From assembly GCF_017526105.1 (NCBI RefSeq), contig NZ_CP071839.1:7354001-7418000 (forward strand): a DNA stretch of 64,000 nt. Reading direction: 5' to 3'. The notes beneath the pieces are model-generated. The model was not told where the DNA came from and made no database searches. It saw only the letters and a list, made by a program, of their open reading frames with translations. The stretch is from Streptomyces cyanogenus (GTDB lineage: Bacteria; Actinomycetota; Actinomycetes; Streptomycetales; Streptomycetaceae). The position numbers and the translations under genes are program-made. Shown in pieces: positions 47,809-56,118 of this stretch (its first letter is position 1; each line of letters opens with the position of its first letter).

Positions 47809-48573
47809 TCACGCGGACGGCGTGCCCCGGGACTCCGCTCCCGGGGCCGTCGTGCCCCCGGAGGGGGCCTTCGGTGCCGCCGCGCCGTCCAGCCACTGGC
47901 GCAGCTCCTCCTTCAGCGACCGCTGGAAGGTGGTGAGCAGCGCCTGCACCACGAGCGGGTGCATATGGGCCGACAGCGACTTCACGTCCCGCGTGTCGCG
48001 TTCGGCCACGGCCTCCCGCAGCAGGTCCGACAGCTCGTGTGCCGCCGCGCGCGCGTGGCCGGTCAGCACGGTCCGGGCCGCCAGGATCGTCTCCTGGGAC
48101 AGCGGTACGTCCAGGAGCTGCACCGCGAGCCGCAGCAGACCGGAGTCGACCCGGAAGGACTCCCCGTCCCGCGTCACCACGTTCATCGCGGCCAGCCGGT
48201 CCAGGTCCTCCTCGGCCAGCCGGCGTCCCGCGTGCCGCTCCAGCTCCGCACGGGAGACGGTCTCGACGGTGTCCGGCGCCCAGGAGGCGACCACCGCCCG
48301 GTGGATCGCCAGATCGTGCGGGCCGAGGTCGGCGGGCAGCTGCCGCAGGTGCCGTTCGATCGCCGCGAGGGTCATGCCCTGGTGCTGCATCTCCTCGATG
48401 AGCTGGAGCCGGGCCAGATGCTCGGCGCCGTAGTGGCCCACCCGGCGCGGACCGATCACCGGCGGCGGCAGCAACCCCCTGGTGCCGTAGAAGCGGACCG
48501 TCCGCACCGTGACGCCCGCCCGCGCGGCCAGCTCGTCGATGGTGAGGGGCGTCTCCTCGGTACCGGTCGTCAT
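47809..48573 (-). CDS. MerR-family transcriptional regulator
   Basis: A 254-residue regulator. The MerR winged-helix domain is N-terminal (TIDELAARAGVTVRTVRFYGTRGLLPPPVIGPRRVGHY), followed by the dimer helix (LARLQLIEEMQHQGMTLAAIERHLRQLP) and a long helical C-terminal domain of about 150 residues without a metal-binding cysteine set. It therefore senses an organic ligand, if any. A -10-like GATACT ends 7 bases before ATG 48573 (leaderless) next to an inverted repeat. Convergent placement 6 bp from fadB suggests, but does not prove, a role in fatty-acid metabolism. Confidence 0.85.
   Translation of the reverse strand: MTTGTEETPLTIDELAARAGVTVRTVRFYGTRGLLPPPVIGPRRVGHYGAEHLARLQLIEEMQHQGMTLAAIERHLRQLPADLGPHDLAIHRAVVASWAPDTVETVSRAELERHAGRRLAEEDLDRLAAMNVVTRDGESFRVDSGLLRLAVQLLDVPLSQETILAARTVLTGHARAAAHELSDLLREAVAERDTRDVKSLSAHMHPLVVQALLTTFQRSLKEELRQWLDGAAAPKAPSGGTTAPGAESRGTPSA
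47824..47847. terminator. Hairpin at the fadB/merR junction
   Basis: GCCCCGGGA pairs with TCCCGGGGC over a 6-base loop. It lies in the last codons of the MerR gene, 22 bp past the fadB stop, and could terminate the beta-oxidation transcript. Confidence 0.5.
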
Positions 48574-48580
48574 GTGCAGC

Positions 48581-48607
48581 AGTATCGCTGTCTCACCAAT
48601 GGTGTGA
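48581..48607 (-). promoter_or_regulatory. MerR promoter with inverted-repeat operator
   Basis: TCTCACC-AAT-GGTGTGA (48591-48607) is an inverted repeat with 7-bp arms and one mismatch, upstream of the AGTATC complement of the -10 box (GATACT, 48581-48586). MerR proteins bind repeats between -35 and -10, which matches this geometry. The site is also upstream of the permease gene on the other strand. Confidence 0.5.
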
Positions 48608-48761
48608 AACCCGGGGGAGGCCCTCGGCGATCCCGTGACGACGGTGTGAGAAGAACCGCTCTGTGACGTGGACCACCGCGTGCCGGCTGATCCCTCTGGG
48701 AAGGTGCTGCCTTGGTCTGTGCCGCAACACGAGGGTGGTGCGGGCCAAGACCTGCACGAAC

Positions 48762-48782
48762 CCCGGACCCACGAGGTCCGGG
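48762..48782 (+). other. Hairpin in the leader of the amino-acid permease gene
   Basis: CCCGGACC pairs perfectly with GGTCCGGG around a CACGA loop, ending 23 bases before the start codon, close to the ribosome binding site. It may affect translation or termination of the permease message. A structural role is inferred. Confidence 0.4.
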
Positions 48783-48805
48783 CGCACCAGGAAGTGGAAC
48801 CACCC

Positions 48806-50272
48806 GTGAGCAAGGAAGCCGTGGAATCGGCACCGGCCACCACCCACCCCCAGGTGGCCCAGACGCCCGCGGACGCGGGCGACGCCGGTTACAGCAAGGA
48901 CCTCAAGGCCCGCCATGTCAACATGATCGCCATCGGTGGCGCCATCGGCACCGGACTCCTCCTGGGCGCCGGCGGCCGCCTGCACAACGCCGGACCGGCG
49001 CTCGCCCTGGCCTACCTGGTCTGCGGCGTCTTCGCGTTCTTCGTCGTCCGGGCCCTGGGCGAGCTGGTCCTGTACCGGCCGTCCTCCGGGTCCTTCGTGT
49101 CCTACGCGCGCGAGTTCCTCGGCGAGAAGGGCGCCTACGTCGCCGGCTGGATGTACTTCCTGAACTGGTCGACCACCGGCATCGCCGACATCACCGCGAT
49201 CGCGCTCTACACGCACTACTGGTCCATGTTCACCAGCATTCCCCAGTGGGTGCTCGCCCTGATCGCCCTCGCGGTGGTCCTGGCCGTGAACCTGATCTCG
49301 GTGAAGATCTTCGGCGAGATGGAGTTCTGGTTCGCGATCATCAAGGTCGCCACCATCGTCGGCTTCATGCTGATCAGCATTTTCCTGCTCGCCACCCAGC
49401 ACAAGGTCGGCGGCCACACCCCCGGCCTGAACGTCGTCACCGACAACGGAGGACTCTTCCCGCACGGCATGATGCCGGTCGTCCTGGTCATGCAGGGCGT
49501 GATCTTCGCCTACGCCGCCCTGGAGCTGGTCGGTGTCGCGGCCGGCGAGACCGCCGAGCCGGAGAAGGTCGTCCCGCGCGCGGTGAACTCGATCATGTGG
49601 CGCGTGGGCCTGTTCTACGTCGGCTCGGTCGTGCTGCTCGCCCTGCTGCTGCCCGGTTCGGTGTACTCCGCCGACCAGAGCCCGTTCGTGACCGTGCTGT
49701 CCAAGATCGGCGTGCCGGCGGCCGGCGACGTGATGAACCTGGTCGTGCTGACCGCCGCCATGTCCTCGCTCAACTCCGGCCTGTACTCCACCGGCCGCAT
49801 CCTGCGCTCGATGGCCATGGCCGGTTCGGCGCCGAAGTTCACCGCCCGCATGAACCGCAGCCAGGTGCCCTACGGCGGCATCCTGCTGACCTGCGCGGTC
49901 TGTGTGCTCGGTGTCGGCCTGAACTACCTGGTGCCCAGCCAGGCCTTCGAGATCGTGCTGAACGTCGCCTCGCTCGGCATCATCAGCACCTGGGTGATCA
50001 TCATGGTCTGCCACATGATCTTCGTCCGCCGCGCCCGCGCGGGCCTCGCGGCCCGGCCGCACTTCCAGCTGAAGTTCAGCCCGGTCACGGAGATCGCCAC
50101 GATCGTGTTCCTGCTGGTCTGCCTCGGCATGATGTGGAACGACCCCGAGGTCGGCCGGAAGACCATCCTGCTCATCCCGGTGATCGCCGTCATGCTGGTC
50201 GCCGGCTGGTTCGGCGTGCGCCGCCGCGTGTCGCAGAACACCGACCAGGAGCTGACCGAGCTCACGAAGTAG
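48806..50272 (+). CDS. ansP: Amino-acid permease, L-asparagine permease-like
   Basis: A 488-residue APC-family permease with twelve predicted membrane spans after a 35-residue cytoplasmic tail (MIAIGGAIGTGLLLGAGGRLHNAGPA is the classical N-terminal APC signature, in IAIGGAIGTGL). YRPSSGSFVSYAREFLGEK and AYAALELVGVAAGETAEPEKVVPRAVNS match the asparagine/aromatic permease group, and the last residue before the helix, FEIVLNVASLGIIS, is characteristic of AnsP. GTG 48806 follows GGAAG; upstream frame reads as non-conserved. Specificity for asparagine is by resemblance only. Confidence 0.8.
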   Translation: MSKEAVESAPATTHPQVAQTPADAGDAGYSKDLKARHVNMIAIGGAIGTGLLLGAGGRLHNAGPALALAYLVCGVFAFFVVRALGELVLYRPSSGSFVSYAREFLGEKGAYVAGWMYFLNWSTTGIADITAIALYTHYWSMFTSIPQWVLALIALAVVLAVNLISVKIFGEMEFWFAIIKVATIVGFMLISIFLLATQHKVGGHTPGLNVVTDNGGLFPHGMMPVVLVMQGVIFAYAALELVGVAAGETAEPEKVVPRAVNSIMWRVGLFYVGSVVLLALLLPGSVYSADQSPFVTVLSKIGVPAAGDVMNLVVLTAAMSSLNSGLYSTGRILRSMAMAGSAPKFTARMNRSQVPYGGILLTCAVCVLGVGLNYLVPSQAFEIVLNVASLGIISTWVIIMVCHMIFVRRARAGLAARPHFQLKFSPVTEIATIVFLLVCLGMMWNDPEVGRKTILLIPVIAVMLVAGWFGVRRRVSQNTDQELTELTK

Positions 50273-50389
50273 CAACTCGGCGCCACTGTCGGTGGCGTCG
50301 TCTACGGTGGCGTCACAACGGAGATCATGCATGTCCGGGGTGGCGCCACCGTGCCGTCGGCCGAGGGCGCCCCGAAGGGGGAGCGGGGG

Positions 50390-51307
50390 ATGGCCGTGCG
50401 AGCGGACGCGAGCGATGTGCTGGTGCTGGGCGGGGCCGGCGTGGACACGATCGTCCACGTCCCCGAGCTGCCCCTGCCCTACGCCGACAGTTACATGATC
50501 GACTCGGGGATCCGCACCCGCGCGGGGCAGACCGGTGACTTCGTCGCCCTGGGGCTGGCCGCGCTCGGCCTGCGCACCCACCACCTCGACCTGCTCGGCG
50601 ACGACCCCGAGGGCGACCTCGTGCGCGCCCTGCACCACGAGCACGGCATCGGCCTCACCGCGCTCCCGCAGCCGGCCGGCACCAAGCGGGCGGTCAACCT
50701 GGTCGGCCCGGACGGCCGCCGCCTGTCCCTGTACGACACCAGCCGCGCCCACCCCGACGACCGCTTCCCCCAGGCCACCGTGCGCGCGCTGGCCGCCGCG
50801 AGCCGTCACGTGCACGTGACGATCACCCAGCCCTGCGCCCACGCCCTGCCGGTCCTGCGGGAAACCGGCGTGCCGCTCTCCACGGACCTGCACGACTGGG
50901 ACGGCGAGAACCCGTACCACGAGCCGTTCGCGTACGCGGCCGACGTCGTCTTCCTCTCCGCCGCCGCCCTCGCCGACCCCGAACGGACCATGCGGCGCAT
51001 CGCCGAGCGGGGCCGGGCCGACACGGTCGTCGCCACCGCGGGAGCCGACGGCGCCCACCTGCTGACCGGCGGCGAGCTGACCCGGGTGCCGGTGGTGGAC
51101 CCGCCCGCGCCGGTGGTCGACTCCAACGGCGCGGGCGACGCCTTCGCCGCCGCGTTCCTCTACGGCCGGCTGAGCGGCGAGCCGCCCGAGCGCTGCGCCA
51201 GGTACGGCGCGATCGCGGGCGCCCACGCGTGCACCGTCCCGGCCTCCCGCGCGGACGCGATAGGCCGGGCGGACCTCCTGCGGCGGGCGGCCGGGCCGAA
51301 CCCGTGA
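50390..51307 (+). CDS. PfkB-family carbohydrate (ribokinase-like) kinase
   Basis: A 305-residue ribokinase-family kinase. The N-terminal fold begins VLVLGGAGVDTIVHVPELP; RTRAGQTGDFVALGLAALG is the substrate region. The C-terminal signature VVDSNGAGDAFAAAFLYG contains the catalytic Asp and the ATP-binding GAGD, where the usual Thr is replaced by Asn. The substrate (sugar or nucleoside) is unknown. ATG 50390 has GGGGAG upstream; longer frames add non-conserved residues. Only 4 bp separate its stop from the convergent M1 peptidase stop. Confidence 0.82.
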   Translation: MAVRADASDVLVLGGAGVDTIVHVPELPLPYADSYMIDSGIRTRAGQTGDFVALGLAALGLRTHHLDLLGDDPEGDLVRALHHEHGIGLTALPQPAGTKRAVNLVGPDGRRLSLYDTSRAHPDDRFPQATVRALAAASRHVHVTITQPCAHALPVLRETGVPLSTDLHDWDGENPYHEPFAYAADVVFLSAAALADPERTMRRIAERGRADTVVATAGADGAHLLTGGELTRVPVVDPPAPVVDSNGAGDAFAAAFLYGRLSGEPPERCARYGAIAGAHACTVPASRADAIGRADLLRRAAGPNP

Positions 51308-51311
51308 GGCG

Positions 51312-52799
51312 TCAGTGCCCGTGCACCTCGTTCGTGGCCTCGATCTTCTTCCACGACTTCGGCCGCTCCACCGCCGTACCCGTCTTCACCAGGGCGCGGA
51401 CCGCCGGTGCGGCCGGCTTCGACGGCTGGAACAGCCAGGTGTCGAACAGCGCGGACAGCGGCTTGCCGGACACCTGCTCGGCGTACTCCTGGAAGTCGGC
51501 CACCGAGGCGTTGCCGTAGGCGTGCGACTTCGGCCAGCCCTTCAGGACCGCGAAGAACGCGTCGTCACCGATCTCGTTGCGCAGCGCCTGGATGGCCAGG
51601 GCGCCCCGGTCGTAGACGGCGGAGCTGAACTGCTCGTCCGGGCCCGGGTCGCCCGGCTTGACCGTCCAGAAGGCGTCGTCGGCCGGGTGGGAGGCGTACA
51701 CGTAGTCGGCGAGTTCCTGTGCGGTGCCCTCGCCCTCGTGCTCGGACCACAGCCACTGCGCGTACCGGGCGAAGCCCTCGTTGATCCAGATGTCCTTCCA
51801 GCCCTTGACGGACACGTAGTCGCCGTACCACTGGTGGGCCAGCTCGTGCACGACCACCGAGGTGTTGGAGCCGTTCGCGAACTGCCGCGGGCTGTAGTAG
51901 ATCCGGGTCTGCGTCTCCAGGGCGTACCCGGTGGTCGTGTTCGGCACGTAGCCGCCCGCCGAACTGAACGGATACGGCCCGAAGTAGCCGCTCAGCCAGT
52001 CCACGAGCTCCCCGGTGCGCTCCACGCTGGCCCGCGCGGCACCGTCGGTGTCGCCGAGGTCCTTGCTGTAGGCGTTGACGACCGGTACCCCGCCGTCGGA
52101 GGTGCCGGTGGTGATGTCGAACCTCCCGACCGCGAGCGTGGCCAGGTAGGTCGCCTGCGGCTTGTTCTGCCGCCAGTTGTAGCGGGTCCAGCCCAGCTTC
52201 GAGGAAGTCGACTGGAGCGTGCCGTTGGAGAGGGCCTGGGTGCCGTCCGGCACCGCGACCGACACGTCGTAGGTGGCCTTGTCGGTCGGGTGGTCGTTGC
52301 TCGGGAACCACCACCAGGCGGCCTCGGGCTCGTTGGCCGCCACACCCCCGTCGGGCGTGCGGTGCCAGGAGGTGAAGCCGTAGGCGCTCTTCGCCGACGG
52401 CACCCCGCTGTAGCGGACCACCACCGTGATCGGCGTGCCCTTGGGCAGCGGCGTCTTCGGGGTGACGACCAGTTCGTGCTGGTCGGACGTGGTGAAGGCC
52501 GCCTTGGTGCCGTTGACCCGCACCTCGCTCACGTCCAGCAGGAAGTCCAGGTCGAAGCTGGACAGGTCCTGGGTGGTCTTCGCCAGGATCGTCGCCGTGC
52601 CCTGCAACTCGTCCGTCTTCGGCTGGTATTGCAGCCTCAGGTCATAGTGCGAGACGTCGTAGCCGCCGTTGCCGTAGGACGGGTAGTAGGGGTCGCCGAT
52701 GCCCTGCGCGCCGGGGGAGTAACTCGCGGCCGATGCCGGGATCGCCAGCAGGAGGGAGGCCGCCGCCAGTGCTCCCGGGGCGATGATTCTGCGGTGCAC
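51312..52799 (-). CDS. Secreted M1-family zinc aminopeptidase
   Basis: A 495-residue exported metallopeptidase with a signal peptide (cleavage near ASA-AS, residue 24). The zinc site is H318-E319-L-A-H322 with E341 as third ligand (HELAHQW ... INEGFARY), the 18-residue spacing of gluzincins. Where classical M1 enzymes have GAMEN, this protein has YALETQT. The C-terminal half is shorter than in PepN-type aminopeptidases. It should release N-terminal residues from extracellular peptides. The GTG start at 52799 has GGAG 6 bases upstream. It is divergent from the S15 peptidase (178-bp spacer). Confidence 0.88.
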   Translation of the reverse strand: MHRRIIAPGALAAASLLLAIPASAASYSPGAQGIGDPYYPSYGNGGYDVSHYDLRLQYQPKTDELQGTATILAKTTQDLSSFDLDFLLDVSEVRVNGTKAAFTTSDQHELVVTPKTPLPKGTPITVVVRYSGVPSAKSAYGFTSWHRTPDGGVAANEPEAAWWWFPSNDHPTDKATYDVSVAVPDGTQALSNGTLQSTSSKLGWTRYNWRQNKPQATYLATLAVGRFDITTGTSDGGVPVVNAYSKDLGDTDGAARASVERTGELVDWLSGYFGPYPFSSAGGYVPNTTTGYALETQTRIYYSPRQFANGSNTSVVVHELAHQWYGDYVSVKGWKDIWINEGFARYAQWLWSEHEGEGTAQELADYVYASHPADDAFWTVKPGDPGPDEQFSSAVYDRGALAIQALRNEIGDDAFFAVLKGWPKSHAYGNASVADFQEYAEQVSGKPLSALFDTWLFQPSKPAAPAVRALVKTGTAVERPKSWKKIEATNEVHGH

Positions 52800-52977
52800 G
52801 TCAGCTCCAAGTCGTCGGGACCGTCGGTCCGTTCGGAGAAGTCCGTTCAGAGCCTATTCAGTCCCTGCCGCCCCTGACCTGTCCATGACCCCTGCTGTCA
52901 CACGATCGCCATTCAGCCGACATGCGCCACCGGAGTGCCCTCTTCTGCGGGCGAGTTGGCCGGAGTACCGTCCGCGC

Positions 52978-54924
52978 ATGCCGAAACGCACGCGCTCCGC
53001 GCTCTGGAGAACGCTCGTCACCGCCGCCGTCACCGCCCTGACGGCCGCCTTGCTCACCCCGGCCGCCGCCCAGGCCGCGCCCCGGGAGAGCAGACCCGTC
53101 TACTCCTACGCCGACGCCGTCCGCGAGTCCGTGTGGGTGGACACCGGCCTCGACGAGGACGGCGACGGACGGACCGACCGCGTCGCCGCCGACATCGTCC
53201 GGCCCGCGGAACCGGCCCGGCAGGGCCGCAAGGTGCCGGTCGTCATGGACGCCAGCCCCTACTACTCCTGCTGCGGCCGCGGCAACGAGAGCCAGCGCAA
53301 GACCTACGACGCACAGGGCCACGTCGTCCAGATGCCGCTGTTCTACGACAACTACTTCGTGCCGCGCGGCTACGCCTTCGTCGGCGTCGACCTCGCCGGC
53401 TCCAACCGCTCCGACGGCTGCGTCGACGTCGGCGGCCGCTCCGACATCCAGTCCGCCAAGGCCGTGATCGACTGGCTGAACGGCCGCGCCAGGGCCTACA
53501 CCAGCCGCACCGGCGGCACCCCCGTGCGGGCCGGCTGGACCAACGGCCGCACCGGCATGATCGGCAAGAGCTGGGACGGCACCATCGCCAACGGCGTCGC
53601 CGCCACCGGCGTCAAGGGTCTCAGGACGATCGTCCCGATCAGCGCCATCTCCTCCTGGTACGACTACTACTTCGCCAAGGGCGCCCCTCTCTACGACGGC
53701 GGCCCCGACGAACTGGCCGGCTACGTCGAGAGCGCCGACGCGCGGGCCCACTGCGCGGCCGTGCAGAAGAAGCTCGCCGACGGCAGCCCGCGCAGCGGTG
53801 ACTGGACCCCGCTGTGGACCGAGCGGGACTACGTCAAGGACGCGGCCAAGGTGCGTGCCAGCGTCTTCCTGGTGCACGGCATGCAGGACCTCAACGTCCG
53901 CACGAAGCACTTCGGGCAGTGGTGGGACGCCCTGGCGCGGCACGGCGTCGAGCGGAAGATCTGGCTGTCCCAGACCGGGCACGTCGACCCGTTCGACTAC
54001 CGGCGCGGCGCCTGGGTCGACACCCTGCACCGCTGGTTCGACCACGAACTCCTCGGCTACGACAACGGCATCGACCGCGAGCCGATGGCCGACATCGAAC
54101 GCCACCCCGACCAGTGGGTCACCTCCGCCGCCTGGCCCCCGCGCGGCACCCGCACCACCGTCCTGCACCCGGCCGCCGGCACCCAGGCCGGCGTCGGCAC
54201 CCTCGGACTGCGCCGGACCGCCGGCACCGAGACCTTCACGGACGACCCGGCGCGGAGCGAGACCGACTGGGCCGCGCGGCTCACCACGTCCACTCCGGAG
54301 AAGGCCGGCTTCCTCACCGCGCCGCTCGCCCGTGGCGTGCGCCTGTCCGGTTCCTCCACGGTGACGGTCACCGCGACACCGACCACGACGTCGGCGCACC
54401 TGTCCGCCGTCCTGGTCGACGTCGGCCCGGACACCATCCGCGACTACGCCGACCCGGCCGAGGGCATCACGACCCTCAGCGACCGCACCTGCTGGGGCGC
54501 CAGCACGGCCGGGGACAGCGCCTGCTTCAAGAAGACCGTGGCCAGGACGGCCGCCGTCGACTACACCGTGGTCAGCCGCGGCTGGGCCGACCTCGGCCAC
54601 CACGCCTGGCCGGCGAAGGGCGTCCCGCTCACCCCGGGCCGGGCGTACACGATCACCCTCGACCTCGCGGCCACCGACCACGTCGTCCCCGCGGGGCACC
54701 GCCTGGCCCTGATCGTCGCCGGCACGGACAAGGACCTGATCGACCCGCCGTCCACCAGGCCGACGCTCACCGTCGACCTGTCCCGGACCACGGCCAGGGT
54801 CGCGCTGGTGGGCGGTACGGCGGCCTTCGCCCGGGCCGTGTCCGGCGGTGGCGCGGCGCCCACGCCGACGGTTCTGGACGGGGTCCACGCCCCGCGCCCC
54901 CCTCGGCACGTTCCGGCGAGCTGA
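52978..54924 (+). CDS. Secreted Xaa-Pro dipeptidyl-peptidase (S15 family)
   Basis: A 648-residue exported serine peptidase. Signal peptide to about residue 34 (AAAQAAP). The alpha/beta-hydrolase domain carries the nucleophile S198 in IGKSWDGT, the Asp region (VFLVHGMQDLNVR) and the catalytic His in SQTGHVDPF, about 340; the C-terminal jelly-roll domain runs from about 420. It removes X-Pro dipeptides from peptide N-termini outside the cell. GTACCGT is 9 bases before ATG 52978 with no ribosome binding site (leaderless). Together with the divergent M1 enzyme it forms an exo-peptidase pair for extracellular protein use. Confidence 0.87.
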   Translation: MPKRTRSALWRTLVTAAVTALTAALLTPAAAQAAPRESRPVYSYADAVRESVWVDTGLDEDGDGRTDRVAADIVRPAEPARQGRKVPVVMDASPYYSCCGRGNESQRKTYDAQGHVVQMPLFYDNYFVPRGYAFVGVDLAGSNRSDGCVDVGGRSDIQSAKAVIDWLNGRARAYTSRTGGTPVRAGWTNGRTGMIGKSWDGTIANGVAATGVKGLRTIVPISAISSWYDYYFAKGAPLYDGGPDELAGYVESADARAHCAAVQKKLADGSPRSGDWTPLWTERDYVKDAAKVRASVFLVHGMQDLNVRTKHFGQWWDALARHGVERKIWLSQTGHVDPFDYRRGAWVDTLHRWFDHELLGYDNGIDREPMADIERHPDQWVTSAAWPPRGTRTTVLHPAAGTQAGVGTLGLRRTAGTETFTDDPARSETDWAARLTTSTPEKAGFLTAPLARGVRLSGSSTVTVTATPTTTSAHLSAVLVDVGPDTIRDYADPAEGITTLSDRTCWGASTAGDSACFKKTVARTAAVDYTVVSRGWADLGHHAWPAKGVPLTPGRAYTITLDLAATDHVVPAGHRLALIVAGTDKDLIDPPSTRPTLTVDLSRTTARVALVGGTAAFARAVSGGGAAPTPTVLDGVHAPRPPRHVPAS

Positions 54925-54945
54925 CGGGGCGGCGCCGGTTCGGGG

Positions 54946-54978
54946 GTCCCCGTGGCCGTGGTCCCCGGCCACGGGGAC
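54946..54978. terminator. Terminator between the S15 and oxidase genes
   Basis: GTCCCCGTGGCC pairs perfectly with GGCCACGGGGAC over a 9-base loop, between two convergent genes. It can act in both directions. Confidence 0.8.
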
Positions 54979-55067
54979 TCGTGGGCGGGGGTGGGAACGC
55001 CTGCGGTGCCGCGCGTGGGAACGCCCAGGGGCCGGGAACGCCGTCCCGGCCCCTGCCCACCGGTCGC

Positions 55068-56006
55068 TCAGGTCCTGGGGAACGCCAGCTCCGCCGCCTC
55101 CCGAGCGCAGCCCCAGGCCACCGTGACCCCGGCCCCGCCGTGGCCGTAGTTGTGCACCAGCACGCGGCCGTCCGGCAGGGGCCGGCGCTCCAGCCGTACC
55201 GCCTCCCGGGCCGGCCGCAGGCCCACCCGGTGCGCGAGCACGCGCGCCCCGGCGATCTCCGGGCGGACGGCCGCGCACCGGGCGACGATCGCCGCGGCGG
55301 TGGCCGGGTCGGGTTCCAGGGACCAGTCGTCCTCCTCGGCCGTGCCGCCCAGCAGCAGCCGGCCCGGCTGCGGAATGAAGTAGGTGGAGGCGGCCGAGGA
55401 GTGGTCGACGGAGGTGAACCAGGTGGAGACGCCCGGGTTCTCCACCACGACCAGCTGCCCGCGCACCGGGCGCACCGCCGGGTCCGGCACCAGCGCACGC
55501 GCCCCGAGCCCCGTGCAGTTGACCACCACGGCGGCGGGCACGGCGGCCAGATCGGTCACCTCACGGACCTCCACCGCGCCGCCCGCCTTCGCCAGCCGCT
55601 CCCGCAGCCACGCCAGCTGCACCGGCATGTCGATCACCGGCAGCCGCGCCGCCAGCCCCTCGGCCACCGCCCGCAGCCCCGGCAGCTGCCCCGCCCACGC
55701 GCCCAGCCCGTCCACCCGGGTCCCGTGGTGCACGCCCTCGACCAGGCGCACCCCCGTCTCCTCGGGGCGCTGCGCCAGCTCCTCGTACACCCCGAGGGAC
55801 GCCAGCGCCCACGCGCCGGCCAGCGGTTCGGGTTCGATGCGGTACGGCCACCACAGGCCGCCGGCGACCGCCGAGGTGGTCCGCTCGGCCGGCTCCCGCG
55901 TCCACACCCGCACGCGCCGCCCGGACTCGGCCAGCAACACGGCCGTCGTCAGCCCGGCGATCCCGCCCCCGACCACGATCACTTCGTCTCTCGGCTCACT
56001 GTCCAC
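55068..56006 (-). CDS. D-amino-acid oxidase-type FAD oxidoreductase
   Basis: A 312-residue FAD enzyme of the DAO family. The dinucleotide-binding motif is VIVVGGGIAGLTTAVLLAESG (about residues 9-28), followed by AGGLWWPYRIEP. The late substrate/FAD region RVGLRPAREAVRLER and HNYGHGGAGVTVAWG, with the Tyr/Arg typical of D-amino-acid oxidases, is present. It oxidises D-amino acids to imino acids with O2. Start GTG 56006 has no ribosome binding site but TATCGT lies just upstream, so leaderless. The single gene is divergent from an ABC-F gene. Confidence 0.85.
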   Translation of the reverse strand: MDSEPRDEVIVVGGGIAGLTTAVLLAESGRRVRVWTREPAERTTSAVAGGLWWPYRIEPEPLAGAWALASLGVYEELAQRPEETGVRLVEGVHHGTRVDGLGAWAGQLPGLRAVAEGLAARLPVIDMPVQLAWLRERLAKAGGAVEVREVTDLAAVPAAVVVNCTGLGARALVPDPAVRPVRGQLVVVENPGVSTWFTSVDHSSAASTYFIPQPGRLLLGGTAEEDDWSLEPDPATAAAIVARCAAVRPEIAGARVLAHRVGLRPAREAVRLERRPLPDGRVLVHNYGHGGAGVTVAWGCAREAAELAFPRT

Positions 56007-56118
56007 GCCAGGACGATAGGCCCTGCGCGGCCGGCTCCGGCAGGCCTGGCTCCACGCCGGTGACCGGCGGAAAACGTGGCGGAGACGCACCTCGGCCGCC
56101 GCTAGGATCGACGTCCTG

